Below the pieces are notes generated by a model. That model saw only the letters and a list, made by a program, of their open reading frames with translations, was not told the DNA's origin and searched no databases. A DNA stretch of 64,000 nucleotides from Exiguobacterium sp. 9-2 (GTDB taxonomy: Bacteria > Bacillota > Bacilli > Exiguobacteriales > Exiguobacteriaceae). This document shows positions 17,250 to 24,915 of this stretch, one piece after another (positions within the stretch are counted from its first letter, which is position 1; each line of letters opens with the position of its first letter). Made by a program: the position numbers and the translations under genes. The stretch lies in NCBI RefSeq assembly GCF_036287235.1, contig NZ_CP142850.1:1381127-1445126 (forward strand), given 5' to 3'.

Positions 17250-17294
17250 GGGAAGTACGCACTTTCAAGTACGATAGGCACTAAAAAGTGCCTA
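17250..17294. repeat. Operator-like repeat copy 2 (HxlR leader side)
   Basis: Second copy of the 45-base element, differing from copy 1 at about five positions. It contains AGTGCC/GGCACT half-sites and lies between the predicted promoter and the HxlR start codon. Confidence 0.8.
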
Positions 17295-17329
17295 TGTTCT
17301 CAACGGAATCTCGAAAGGATGGATCATAT

Positions 17330-17659
17330 ATGGCATACAATATCCCGGTCGAAGCAACACTAGAAGTCATCGGTGGAAAGTGGAAGGTCGTCATCATGTG
17401 TCATTTGATCAAAGGTGAGCGTCGGACGAGTGAGCTCCGTAAGCTGATGCCGACGATTACGCAAAAGATGCTGACGCAACAATTACGGGAGTTAGAAGAA
17501 GACGGTATCATCATCCGGACGGTCTTTGAACAAGTCCCACCGAAAGTCGTCTACTCGTTATCCGAGTACGGCTGGTCGCTGAAGCCGATTCTTGACGCGA
17601 TGTGCGCATGGGGTGAAGGACATATCAATTTGACAGGCGGAGAGGTTGTTTCGTCTTAA
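17330..17659 (+). CDS. HxlR-family transcriptional regulator
   Basis: A 109-residue winged-helix protein. The HxlR signature is clear: PVEATLEVIGGKWKVVI near residues 5-21, the helix pair RRTSELRKLMPTITQKML near 31-48 and LRELEEDGII near 52-61. Such regulators sense electrophiles and control neighbouring oxidoreductases or exporters. The ATG at 17330 has GAAAGGA upstream. It is divergent from the MFS gene at 17019, and the repeated elements suggest it controls both genes. Confidence 0.9.
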   Translation: MAYNIPVEATLEVIGGKWKVVIMCHLIKGERRTSELRKLMPTITQKMLTQQLRELEEDGIIIRTVFEQVPPKVVYSLSEYGWSLKPILDAMCAWGEGHINLTGGEVVSS

Positions 17660-17666
17660 TCGCCAG

Positions 17667-17700
17667 AAAAAAGGTTCGACATTATGGTCGATCCTTTTTT
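17667..17700 (+). terminator. Rho-independent terminator after the HxlR gene
   Basis: AAAAAAGGTTCGAC pairs with GTCGATCCTTTTTT over ATTATG, ending in a T run. Confidence 0.9.
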
Positions 17701-17701
17701 T

Positions 17702-18044
17702 GCGCTCAAATTTTCTGGAAATAAATAAGTTGTACAGTAAGTAATCATTAGAAAAATCTTTTATTATATTTACTCCATCAACTGTGAAAAATCCTTAAAT
17801 TTTTTGGGCGGTTTTTATCAGATATCAATAAAACAAGTCAATAAAGTACTAGTATTGAGAAATCCCTTGATAAGAAAGTCATGAATACAACATGATTGAT
17901 TTGAGTCTATAGGGCGGGTTCCTGATTTTGGAATATTTGTTACGATCAAGTGGAAGAAAGTTTTAATTTTCTCTTTCAAGAACTAATGCCATGTTTCATC
18001 AGAGTGAATGACTTTCTATCTTGACAGAGAAAGGAGGAGTTCGG
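17702..18044. other. Leader region of the peptide-ABC-protease operon
   Basis: About 340 bases without a supported gene, notably AT-rich. It should hold the promoter and control sites of the 72-residue peptide gene. I found several TTGA-type hexamers but no -35/-10 pair with a good spacer. No regulator gene is adjacent. Confidence 0.5.
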
Positions 18045-18263
18045 ATGTCTGCTATGTTCGTGTCGTATCAATTATCTTTGGAAGAAAAGTTCTTCAACAT
18101 GATCGAAAACAAATGGTTCTGGATGGTTTTCGCTCTTGTCATTTTAGTAGGAGTATTTGCATATGCGTTCTATTGCACAAGTCGAGGTTACAGCTTTAAT
18201 GGAAACGTGAAATTAAACTGGCCAAAGTTCTGGCAAATGGGAATTGGCTGTAAAGCCTCGTAA
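18045..18263 (+). CDS. 72-residue single-span peptide, candidate secreted peptide precursor
   Basis: The peptide begins MSAMFVSYQLSLEEKFF. One strong hydrophobic helix lies at about 24-43, then a polar, aromatic tail starts at Cys44 and ends QMGIGCKAS with a second Cys at 69. AAAGGAGGAG lies 7 bases before the ATG. It is first in an operon with an ABC transporter and an M50-type protease, and an attenuator hairpin follows its stop, which would give the peptide the highest expression. I infer a precursor cleaved in or near the membrane to release a tail of about 30 residues that could form a Cys44-Cys69 disulfide. No known bacteriocin or pheromone family was recognised. Confidence 0.7.
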   Translation: MSAMFVSYQLSLEEKFFNMIENKWFWMVFALVILVGVFAYAFYCTSRGYSFNGNVKLNWPKFWQMGIGCKAS

Positions 18264-18275
18264 CGTACTTAACTG

Positions 18276-18304
18276 GCGGGGGCTCGTAGAGCTCCCGCTT
18301 CTTT
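18276..18304 (+). terminator. Attenuator-type hairpin between peptide and ABC genes
   Basis: GCGGGGGCTC and GAGCTCCCGC (one G-T pair) form a 10-bp stem over a 3-base loop, followed by the weak T-rich TTCTTTC. It lies inside the operon, 15 bases before the next start codon, so partial termination is expected. Confidence 0.7.
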
Positions 18305-18318
18305 CAGGAGGTAGAAAC

Positions 18319-19047
18319 ATGATTGAAATCGATGATTTGACAAAATCATTTAAAAAGAATCGCGTTATCGATGCGTTATCAGCATCATTTTCTTCAACGG
18401 GTGTCTCTGTCATAGTTGGAACAAATGGCAGTGGAAAGACGACACTATTGAATATGTTGACGAATTTGCTAGAAGCTGACGGTGGCGGCATTCGAATTGA
18501 TGGTATTCCACCTGGTAGTCAGGCATACAAATCTAAATTTTTCTATCTTCCTTCTGACTTTTATTTACCAGGCTACATGACTGGTAAGGAATATGTACAG
18601 TTCGTTTTAAGTCGATATGAGACAAGTGAAGAGGGTAAAGCTCCTCTTTTAATGGACTTACTCGATTTGGCGGACGGTCAAAATAAAACCATTGAGTCGT
18701 ATTCCTTTGGTATGAAGAAAAAAATTCAAATTGTCGCAGCCATTGCTGCCAATACTGACTATATAATTGCTGATGAAATTTTCGGCGGACTTGATTTTGA
18801 TACGTCTTTGCTCGTTCAGGAACTGTTTGCAGCAGTCAGCACGACGAAAAAAGTGATTATCGTCTCTCATGAACGAAATACGATTGATCGTTTTCCAGAA
18901 GATATACGACTTATGAGACAAGGTTCACTTGTCAATTTTGAAGGAACTCCAGAGGAATTGACGGATGTTATTAAACAAGAGGAGGTCTTACGTGAAAAGC
19001 TCGACATCGTCAGCAAACATTTTATGTCTACTGAAATTCTTCTTTAA
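18319..19047 (+). CDS. ABC transporter ATP-binding protein of the peptide operon
   Basis: A 242-residue ATPase with Walker A GTNGSGKTT at residues 34-42, a degenerate signature (SYSFGMKKKI near 129-138) and Walker B YIIADEIFGGLD near 149-160, followed by a SHE switch histidine. The SFGMK form is common in ABC-2 exporters. AGGAGG precedes the ATG at 18319. It overlaps the permease start by 56 bases, which implies coupling. Expected role: powering export of, or immunity to, the peptide encoded upstream. Confidence 0.88.
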   Translation: MIEIDDLTKSFKKNRVIDALSASFSSTGVSVIVGTNGSGKTTLLNMLTNLLEADGGGIRIDGIPPGSQAYKSKFFYLPSDFYLPGYMTGKEYVQFVLSRYETSEEGKAPLLMDLLDLADGQNKTIESYSFGMKKKIQIVAAIAANTDYIIADEIFGGLDFDTSLLVQELFAAVSTTKKVIIVSHERNTIDRFPEDIRLMRQGSLVNFEGTPEELTDVIKQEEVLREKLDIVSKHFMSTEILL

Positions 19048-20368
19048 TGATACGTTTCATGGACTTTTCAATCGTCCTTTTTTTAAAAGTCGGATGAATC
19101 GGTACGTGTTAGGTATTCTTCTAATTGGCATCTATCTTGGATACTTTTATCTAAACATGGTTCAGCTCTCCACCCTATCGAATAATGCAGTGGAAGCAGA
19201 TGAGACAACACGCTTGCTGGCAGGTAAGATGACACTCAGTAGTTATTTTAATGTCGTCTTTATTTTAGGTACCTTTATGTTCGTTTTAATTAATGGAACC
19301 GTCTCATTGAATCGGAACTCTTTATTTTTTGCGAAGACACTTCCATTCTCAGAAAGAGAAGTCAATATCAGCCAGCGATTATTTAAACTCTCTGTTGCCC
19401 TAGTCTTTTTCGAATTACTGATGATCATCGTTGCACCAGCACTGAAACTAATTCCTATGCGCTTGGGAACGGCACTGCTTGTTTTAATAACACTTCATAC
19501 TGTATTCATCAGTAGCTTTTGGTTATTGGATTGTCTCCATGCAGCAGTATTGCATCGTTTATCAGGTATGAAGCGTACTATTTTCAGTTTCATTCTTGAT
19601 CTAGTATTAGTGGGTCTCGTGACACTTCATTTATTAAAAACACGATTTCAGGTTGATGTATGGGTTAGTACGTTACCGTATTCGATTTTAACGATCACGC
19701 TAGTTATGTTGATGACGAGTCTTGTCGTTGGCACGATTGCCTATACTCTTCATGCAGTTTTCTTTGCTCGAAACCATTTGTATGTCCGGCAGAATTACTT
19801 CAAGTTAGGATTGCCTGCTTTCAATATTGGTTTAGCGACTACTATGCCTGCAATCATCCGAAGTAAAAACTTTCTGTACTTTTGGGCATTACTTGGTGTG
19901 ATGTCAATCGGAGCATGGTACCAAGTCGGGTGGGGGGGAACTTTTCAACTCTGGTTGTTCTTATTGCCGATACTTGGAGTAGTGACGATTACATATGCAG
20001 ACGCAACATTAGCAGTTAGAAAGTTGTACGGACTGTACCGGATCCATCCCTTGATGGAACTCATGTCACTCCTTGCTGTCGCCATCATCTTGATGGCACC
20101 GGCACTATATGTCGGTATCATTGAGACAAACAGTTTGAATCCATATATGTATGGAATCAATATCTTTTTCGCGGCTACAATTGCAGGATTTTTATTTCCG
20201 AAATCTCAAAGTAATATCAATGAGACGATTGCATCCGTGTTGACGATCATTTTAATTGTCTTACTGTCTGTCCTCGTCAGTATCGATGGGGCATTGTATC
20301 CGACATTAGCGATCTTACTTGGTGTTTTATATCTCATTTTAAAGAAAGAATACGAGGTGGCAAAATGA
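18992..20368 (+). CDS. ABC permease of the peptide operon
   Basis: A 458-residue membrane protein with about ten to twelve hydrophobic spans, somewhat long for a single ABC-2 permease. Start GTG at 18992, 7 bases after GAGGAGGT and inside the ATPase gene. The cytoplasmic segment FAKTLPFSEREVNISQRLFK near residues 108-127 resembles the coupling region of bacteriocin-immunity-type ABC permeases. It overlaps the next gene by four bases (ATGA). Confidence 0.8.
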   Translation: MKSSTSSANILCLLKFFFNDTFHGLFNRPFFKSRMNRYVLGILLIGIYLGYFYLNMVQLSTLSNNAVEADETTRLLAGKMTLSSYFNVVFILGTFMFVLINGTVSLNRNSLFFAKTLPFSEREVNISQRLFKLSVALVFFELLMIIVAPALKLIPMRLGTALLVLITLHTVFISSFWLLDCLHAAVLHRLSGMKRTIFSFILDLVLVGLVTLHLLKTRFQVDVWVSTLPYSILTITLVMLMTSLVVGTIAYTLHAVFFARNHLYVRQNYFKLGLPAFNIGLATTMPAIIRSKNFLYFWALLGVMSIGAWYQVGWGGTFQLWLFLLPILGVVTITYADATLAVRKLYGLYRIHPLMELMSLLAVAIILMAPALYVGIIETNSLNPYMYGINIFFAATIAGFLFPKSQSNINETIASVLTIILIVLLSVLVSIDGALYPTLAILLGVLYLILKKEYEVAK

Positions 20369-20640
20369 AAATCACGAAATTAATTGGTGTTGGTACTGTT
20401 TTGTGGGCAATTATTTTTTTAGTCGATTATATTTATGAATTGTTTCAAATCAATGAAACGAGTGTCGTGACGACGATGACAGGATTAAAAATTACAACGG
20501 TAATGACAAAAGAAGAATTGAATACACACTTCGCGTTGACACTTCAAGCGCTTGTTCTCTATTTGGTATTTATCGTTTTATTCACATTGTTTGGTGTCTT
20601 CTTACAGAAGCGGCGAACGTTAGCGCGTCATGACAGCTGA
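20365..20640 (+). CDS. Small two-span membrane protein of the peptide operon
   Basis: A 91-residue protein with spans at about 5-25 and 60-82 and a polar extracytoplasmic-looking loop rich in Thr and Val between them. It starts in an ATGA overlap with the permease and overlaps the protease gene by 11 bases, so it belongs to the same unit. Possible roles are immunity or an accessory subunit; no family recognised. Confidence 0.75.
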   Translation: MKITKLIGVGTVLWAIIFLVDYIYELFQINETSVVTTMTGLKITTVMTKEELNTHFALTLQALVLYLVFIVLFTLFGVFLQKRRTLARHDS

Positions 20641-21016
20641 GACAGTTCTGCATCTTATCAGCTATATTCTTCTGATTTTCATTGTCGTAGCGATACACGA
20701 AATGATCCATTTATTGTTCGCATGGGTGTTTCGACGGCGACCGACAGTGAAACTCGATCGATTTTTAACGCCAATCGTCCGCTATGAGAATAATCAGAAT
20801 GACTGGCAAAATTTAATCATTGCTGCTTCTGCACCTGCGATTTTATTTTCGTTCGGTATTTGGATAGAAGGAGATGGCGGTGGATGGGTCTTAGTTAAAA
20901 TTTTATGTTTATCAAATGTATTTAATTTTTTCCCGGTGACAACAGACGGCCAGATGATCCTGTTATCTTGCTTAAGAATGATTAGAAAAGAACAGCGCAG
21001 AAATGACGCTCTGTAA
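20630..21016 (+). CDS. M50-type (site-2-protease-like) intramembrane metalloprotease
   Basis: A 128-residue membrane protein with HEMIH at residues 23-27 (the HExxH zinc site) inside the first hydrophobic segment, and NFFPVTTDG at 99-107, which fits the M50 NxxPxxxxDG motif carrying the third zinc ligand. It is short but has both halves of the active site. As the last gene of the peptide operon it is a good candidate for cleaving the single-span peptide precursor or its leftover. A strong terminator follows. Confidence 0.8.
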   Translation: MTAETVLHLISYILLIFIVVAIHEMIHLLFAWVFRRRPTVKLDRFLTPIVRYENNQNDWQNLIIAASAPAILFSFGIWIEGDGGGWVLVKILCLSNVFNFFPVTTDGQMILLSCLRMIRKEQRRNDAL

Positions 21017-21035
21017 TATTTGTGCATTTCTATGC

Positions 21036-21075
21036 AAATAACCCCTCATTCCTCGAGCGGAATGAGGGGTTATTT
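21036..21075. terminator. Bidirectional terminator after the protease gene
   Basis: AAATAACCCCTCATTCC and GGAATGAGGGGTTATTT form a 17-bp perfect stem over 6 bases between convergent genes. Confidence 0.9.
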
Positions 21076-21117
21076 ACATGGAAAAGATTCTAGCGAAGAT
21101 AAATTTGGTATCCGGCG

Positions 21118-21810
21118 TTATTTTTGAGCGATATACCTCTTTTGATCGAAATCATATTTAAATGCAACGATCATTAATGCATCACCCGTTGGATTTCGAT
21201 ACGAGTAGAGAAGCGTCCCCTGTTTTTCTCGGTACACGACTGTGCCTTCAGCATAGACTTCTCCAATCGTAGAGTAATCTTCTGTATGATGAAGCGTCAT
21301 GACACCAAGTCCTATACCTGAAAGAACACGATCGACGTCAGCTAGCGTCATGCCGGGCTTGATCTTCTTTCCAGGTAAGAGTCGTTTCTTTGACGGTGTT
21401 TTAGGGATGTATTCCTTCTCTGCAAGGTATAAGGTGTGACCGTTTTGTTTCGTCTTGAAAATCAGATGCATTCTTTGCTTAAACCAATGATCGTCTGTTA
21501 CTTCATAGGGATAAAAGGCAAAAGCGTACAAAGCATAGTCATCTTCAATTTCTCGTAATGCAGCTTTTTGTTTGAGTGTTGTGACGCCGTGTTCTTTCTT
21601 TATGTATTTCCTATACGATTTTCCGTAGAGCGATTTTGCAACGTTTGTCGCGGTCATGCCGAGTTTTAGCTTCTTGTAAGATGCATACTCCTTTGTTGCT
21701 GCGTCGACAGAATGAGGTGCGAAAACAGCACCAATCATCGAAAGTGTGAACAGAAGCGCGAAGAGTACTTTCAACTGAACACGGTGTGACTTTTTCGGAC
21801 GTATCATCAT
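21118..21810 (-). CDS. Secreted protein with two SmpA/OmlA-like repeats
   Basis: A 230-residue protein with a long, basic-started signal peptide (core VLFALLFTLSMIGAVF, cleavage near VDAA). Two repeats start KKLKLGMTATNV (about residue 50) and KKIKPGMTLADV (about 150); the GMT-x-x-x-V pattern is that of SmpA/OmlA and BLIP-like folds, which often bind envelope proteins. The ATG at 21810 follows AAAGGAGA. Function unknown. Confidence 0.75.
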   Translation of the reverse strand: MMIRPKKSHRVQLKVLFALLFTLSMIGAVFAPHSVDAATKEYASYKKLKLGMTATNVAKSLYGKSYRKYIKKEHGVTTLKQKAALREIEDDYALYAFAFYPYEVTDDHWFKQRMHLIFKTKQNGHTLYLAEKEYIPKTPSKKRLLPGKKIKPGMTLADVDRVLSGIGLGVMTLHHTEDYSTIGEVYAEGTVVYREKQGTLLYSYRNPTGDALMIVAFKYDFDQKRYIAQK

Positions 21811-21835
21811 AATTGTGTCTCCTTTGATGAGCTTA

Positions 21836-22033
21836 TTAAAAACCGTGCGATTCTTTTCGTTTGAGATACCAGAGTAGTCCTGTGGTAATGCAAAGACCCA
21901 TCGCACCTAGTATTCCGATGTACAAGAAACCAATGAGATCATTTCCGATATTCTTTTGAAAAAAATAGGATGAACCAAAAATCGCAGTGGCAAGCATGAA
22001 AATATTGCGTAGATGGCGAAGTATTTGGAGCAT
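21836..22033 (-). CDS. Small two-span membrane protein, unknown
   Basis: A 65-residue protein starting MLQILRHLRN, with two hydrophobic spans and a basic C-terminus (KRKESHGF). AAGGGA precedes the ATG at 22033. It lies between a secreted protein and a lipoprotein gene on the same strand with short gaps, so the three probably form one envelope operon. Confidence 0.65.
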   Translation of the reverse strand: MLQILRHLRNIFMLATAIFGSSYFFQKNIGNDLIGFLYIGILGAMGLCITTGLLWYLKRKESHGF

Positions 22034-22053
22034 TGTGGACAATCCCTTCTGAT

Positions 22054-22353
22054 TCAGTTGTCTGCTCGACGGATTTCAATCGCGACAGCCGAGTCCTTTG
22101 CAAACGTCACTTGAATCGTGTCACCCGTCTGAATGTCAGCCGTGTTATCTGTTTTGCCATACACGATCGTATCCGTTGTGACGCGAATCTTTGTCAAAGC
22201 ATACTGTTCGTCCGGTTTTTGTTCACTCGGAGCAACAAACAGCGTGTCACCAACAATCTGTTCGACGATGCGTGCATCATCCTGATGTGTACAGGCACCA
22301 AGCGGCATACAAAGGAATAGAATAAAAGCGAAAAGCCAACGACGCGTCGGCAT
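22054..22353 (-). CDS. Small lipoprotein, unknown
   Basis: A 99-residue protein with a signal peptide and lipobox LGAC (Cys21). The mature part is short and beta-rich (VEQIVGDTLFVAP, RVTTDTIVYGKT), in the style of DUF3221-like lipoproteins, not confirmed. The ribosome binding site AGGTG is weak. First gene of the putative three-gene envelope operon on the minus strand. Confidence 0.7.
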   Translation of the reverse strand: MPTRRWLFAFILFLCMPLGACTHQDDARIVEQIVGDTLFVAPSEQKPDEQYALTKIRVTTDTIVYGKTDNTADIQTGDTIQVTFAKDSAVAIEIRRADN

Positions 22354-22541
22354 GAACCAGGCACCTACTTTCGTCAGTTAATAGGGTTAGATGAAATCGT
22401 ATTATTATATAAATTTTACCAGTTGTGATACCGATTGATGCAAATCAGAAAAATCTTTCTTGCTTTGAAATGAAAGGAATTCAGGCATAAACTACGTATG
22501 ATTGATAAAATACCCTCATCTCGATCAGAGGAGGAATTACG

Positions 22542-23119
22542 ATAAAGCTAGCCATCTGTACCTGCTACGAACCACTGGATGTCTTGCATATTAGAGTGAT
22601 ACCTCGTTTGGCTCCGAAATCAACTGTAGTACTCATCAAAGTGTATGCATCTGTCGTCCACTCCAATCTTAATTTACGTTGCATCGTGCGCTGCCGGAAC
22701 GGCTGCTGTTCGAATCGCAAAAGCAAAAGGGCTTCAGGTGACGGCTGTCTGTAATGGACAAAATGCGGAGCGGGTCAAAGCGCTCGGTGCCGATCACGTC
22801 ATCGATTATACAAGGGACGGCTACGATGGATTGTTGCTGGAGTACGATGCCGTCTTCGATGCGTCTGGAAAGATTAATAAGACGAAAGAGAAACGGCACG
22901 TCAAACAAAACGAGTCTTTGCATCCGTCGCGGGGTAAGGTGTGGCGAGAGAACGGAAAGAAGATATACACTATTTGAATAAACTGTTTGAAGCGGGACGA
23001 TTTAGAGCCGCCATGACCATATCTGTTCATTTGATGAGATCGTCGAAGCGCACCGTTATGTCGACACCGGGCGAAAATTCGGTAACGTCGTCGTGATGAT
23101 TGCAGAAGAAATAAAATGA
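22542..23119 (+). pseudogene. Zinc-type alcohol dehydrogenase/quinone reductase relic
   Basis: The expected start is ATA (22542) instead of ATG, 6 bases after AGGAGGA, and reads KLAICTCYEPLDVLHI, a medium-chain dehydrogenase N-terminus. After about 38 codons roughly 100 residues are missing, then VASCAAGTAAVRIAKAKGL and LGADHVIDYT continue in another frame. After more shifts the C-terminus FDEIVEAHRYVDTGRKFGN ends at 23119. Start loss, internal deletion and several frameshifts make this clearly non-functional. Confidence 0.85.
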
Positions 23120-23231
23120 TTCAGTAGCTTGGAAGTCATTGTTTTTGAGTGTTCATTGCTTGAGAAGAGTGTATAAATTACAAAGAAAACGAATGGAACA
23201 TGACATCGTGTAGTATAGATAATATCATTCA

Positions 23232-23262
23232 AAAAAGACCTTCTCGATTGTATCAAGAAGGT
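23232..23262 (-). terminator. Terminator downstream of the thioredoxin-reductase-like gene
   Basis: ACCTTCT/AGAAGGT stem; read leftward it is followed by TTTTTT. It lies about 70 bases past the stop codon at 23334. Confidence 0.75.
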
Positions 23263-23333
23263 GTTTGCTTTAGTTTTGCTTTGGCAAACTGATCGTCATA
23301 TTCATTTACTGCCTGTATCATCTTGTTGAAGTC

Positions 23334-24236
23334 TTAAAATCGTTTAGAAGATAAATTGAAATTGATGCTTGCAGCTGCACGGGAGCCATCAGCGGCTGCT
23401 ATCAATAAAGAAGAAGAACCGCTTTTTTCAGTCTCTCCGGCAACGTATACCCCTTCGACGGATGTATGACCAGTTCCATCCGTTACGATGGCTCCACTCT
23501 CATCAAATGTACATCGTAATTGTTGAGCCAAATCGTTTGAACGATAGAATTTAGGAACGACGAATCCACCTTGTCTTGCAACCATTGTTCCATCTTCTAA
23601 TTCAATATGTTCTAGAATACCTACCTTTCCGTGTAAGCGTTTAATTTTTGTTGTGTATGCTTGAATGTGGTTACGATCTAAATCGTTCCGAACGTCTTCA
23701 GATAGTTCAAAACCATTTGTAAAAACAACTAAATCGTTCGACCAATTGAAAACGAGCTTTGCTAAATGGTGAGCAAAGGCTGGATCTTCGGCAATGACAG
23801 CTAAGGGTAAGTCTCGCATCTCCCAGCCATCGCAATAGGGACAACTAAACAAACTTCGCCCATAATACTCCTTGATCGCCTCCAGGGGAAATTCTTCTTG
23901 AATTCCGGTTGCGAGTAGTAGCGTTTCAGTTATATAACGATGCTGACCGGTTGAAACTTCAAACAGATGATTCTGATTATCTTGTTTTACTTCGATGACT
24001 TTTTCGTTGCAAATCGTAATGGACGGATATGCTTGTAGTTCTTTTAATCCGATCTCTCTAAACTCTGACGGTGTAATTCCATCTCGAGTGAGATAACCAT
24101 GTGATTCTTGTGTGACACGATTTCGATTTGTAGCATCATCGAAAATCACAATATTTCTTCGAGCTCTTCCTAATGTTAGGGCAGCAGCTGATCCGGCGGC
24201 ACCTCCGCCAATCACGATGCAATCATATACGTTCAT
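23334..24236 (-). CDS. Thioredoxin-reductase-like FAD/NAD(P) oxidoreductase
   Basis: A 300-residue flavoprotein. The FAD-binding GGGAAGSAAAL lies near residues 10-20, the redox motif CPYCDGW has cysteines near 132 and 135, and the C-terminal FAD motif VEGVYVAGE lies near 266. Length fits the TrxB-like class, but I see no standard NADPH-binding GxGxxA motif in the middle (VIAEDPAFAHH instead), so the electron donor is uncertain. The second ATG (24236) is chosen for 8-base spacing from AGGAGG. It lies 76 bases after an Rrf2 regulator gene. Confidence 0.85.
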   Translation of the reverse strand: MNVYDCIVIGGGAAGSAAALTLGRARRNIVIFDDATNRNRVTQESHGYLTRDGITPSEFREIGLKELQAYPSITICNEKVIEVKQDNQNHLFEVSTGQHRYITETLLLATGIQEEFPLEAIKEYYGRSLFSCPYCDGWEMRDLPLAVIAEDPAFAHHLAKLVFNWSNDLVVFTNGFELSEDVRNDLDRNHIQAYTTKIKRLHGKVGILEHIELEDGTMVARQGGFVVPKFYRSNDLAQQLRCTFDESGAIVTDGTGHTSVEGVYVAGETEKSGSSSLLIAAADGSRAAASINFNLSSKRF

Positions 24237-24312
24237 GAACATTTCCTCCTTTTATATAACAGATATTAAAGAGTCGTAGTGTCTGTAATTAAAGCAAAAG
24301 ACATCACTTGTT

Positions 24313-24720
24313 TCAAATGGATGATGTCTCATTAACTTGATTAGATAAGTCACTAATAAGCGTGTGTCTTAATGAATCTAAAAATTTGTGTTCAGCAGTT
24401 TCGATTGATTTCTGAATCAAGCAGTTCGGATTGTTATTGAGACAAGCGTCAGACATGGATGGTACGCCTTCAATTGCAATGATGACATCAAGCAATGAAA
24501 TCTCTTCCCAACTTGGTTTTAATTTGTATCCACCTGTAGCTCCAGTAGTCGAGATCACCATACCCGTTTTGACTAGCTTAGTTAAAATCTTCGAGAGGTA
24601 TGTGGGTGAAACGCCTTGTTGCTTGGCTAACGAGGCTACACCAATATGATCATGAGAATGATTTACAGCTAAAAATAACATCGTATGGAGTGCATAATTG
24701 GTTGCTTTTGATAATTTCAT
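24313..24720 (-). CDS. Rrf2-family regulator, thiol-type, next to TrxR-like gene
   Basis: A 135-residue protein with the Rrf2 helix-turn-helix (GVASLAKQQGVSPTYLSKIL at about 27-46) and the wing ATGGYKL. Two cysteines (93 and 100, CLNNNPNC) are placed like the sensing cysteines of Rrf2 proteins, though three are usual for Fe-S members, so a thiol switch is as likely. GGTGAG precedes the ATG. It probably regulates itself and the flavoprotein gene downstream. A hairpin AGACATCA/TGATGTCT (24298-24332) overlaps its stop. Confidence 0.85.
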   Translation of the reverse strand: MKLSKATNYALHTMLFLAVNHSHDHIGVASLAKQQGVSPTYLSKILTKLVKTGMVISTTGATGGYKLKPSWEEISLLDVIIAIEGVPSMSDACLNNNPNCLIQKSIETAEHKFLDSLRHTLISDLSNQVNETSSI

Positions 24721-24737
24721 ATTCTCACCTTAATTAC

Positions 24738-24781
24738 AGACTTAATATGTCTATAATACCGTTATTCGTACGAACATCCAA
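24738..24781 (-). promoter_or_regulatory. Promoter and operator of the Rrf2 gene
   Basis: On the minus strand TTGGAT (24781-24776) and TATTAT (24058+700, that is 24758-24753) are 17 bases apart. Directly after the -10, at about the start point, lies the palindrome AGAC-N7-GTCT (24738-24752), a likely autoregulatory operator. Confidence 0.55.
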
Positions 24782-24915
24782 ATGTTATGACTTAAACTAA
24801 CGAAAGAAGGGTTTATCTGCAATCCACGACCACCTGCAGAAGGTAGTTTTTTAGTCGTTATCCAATATATGTTAAAATGAAATCGTATATTTTTTGATGA
24901 AGGGTGATAGAGAAC

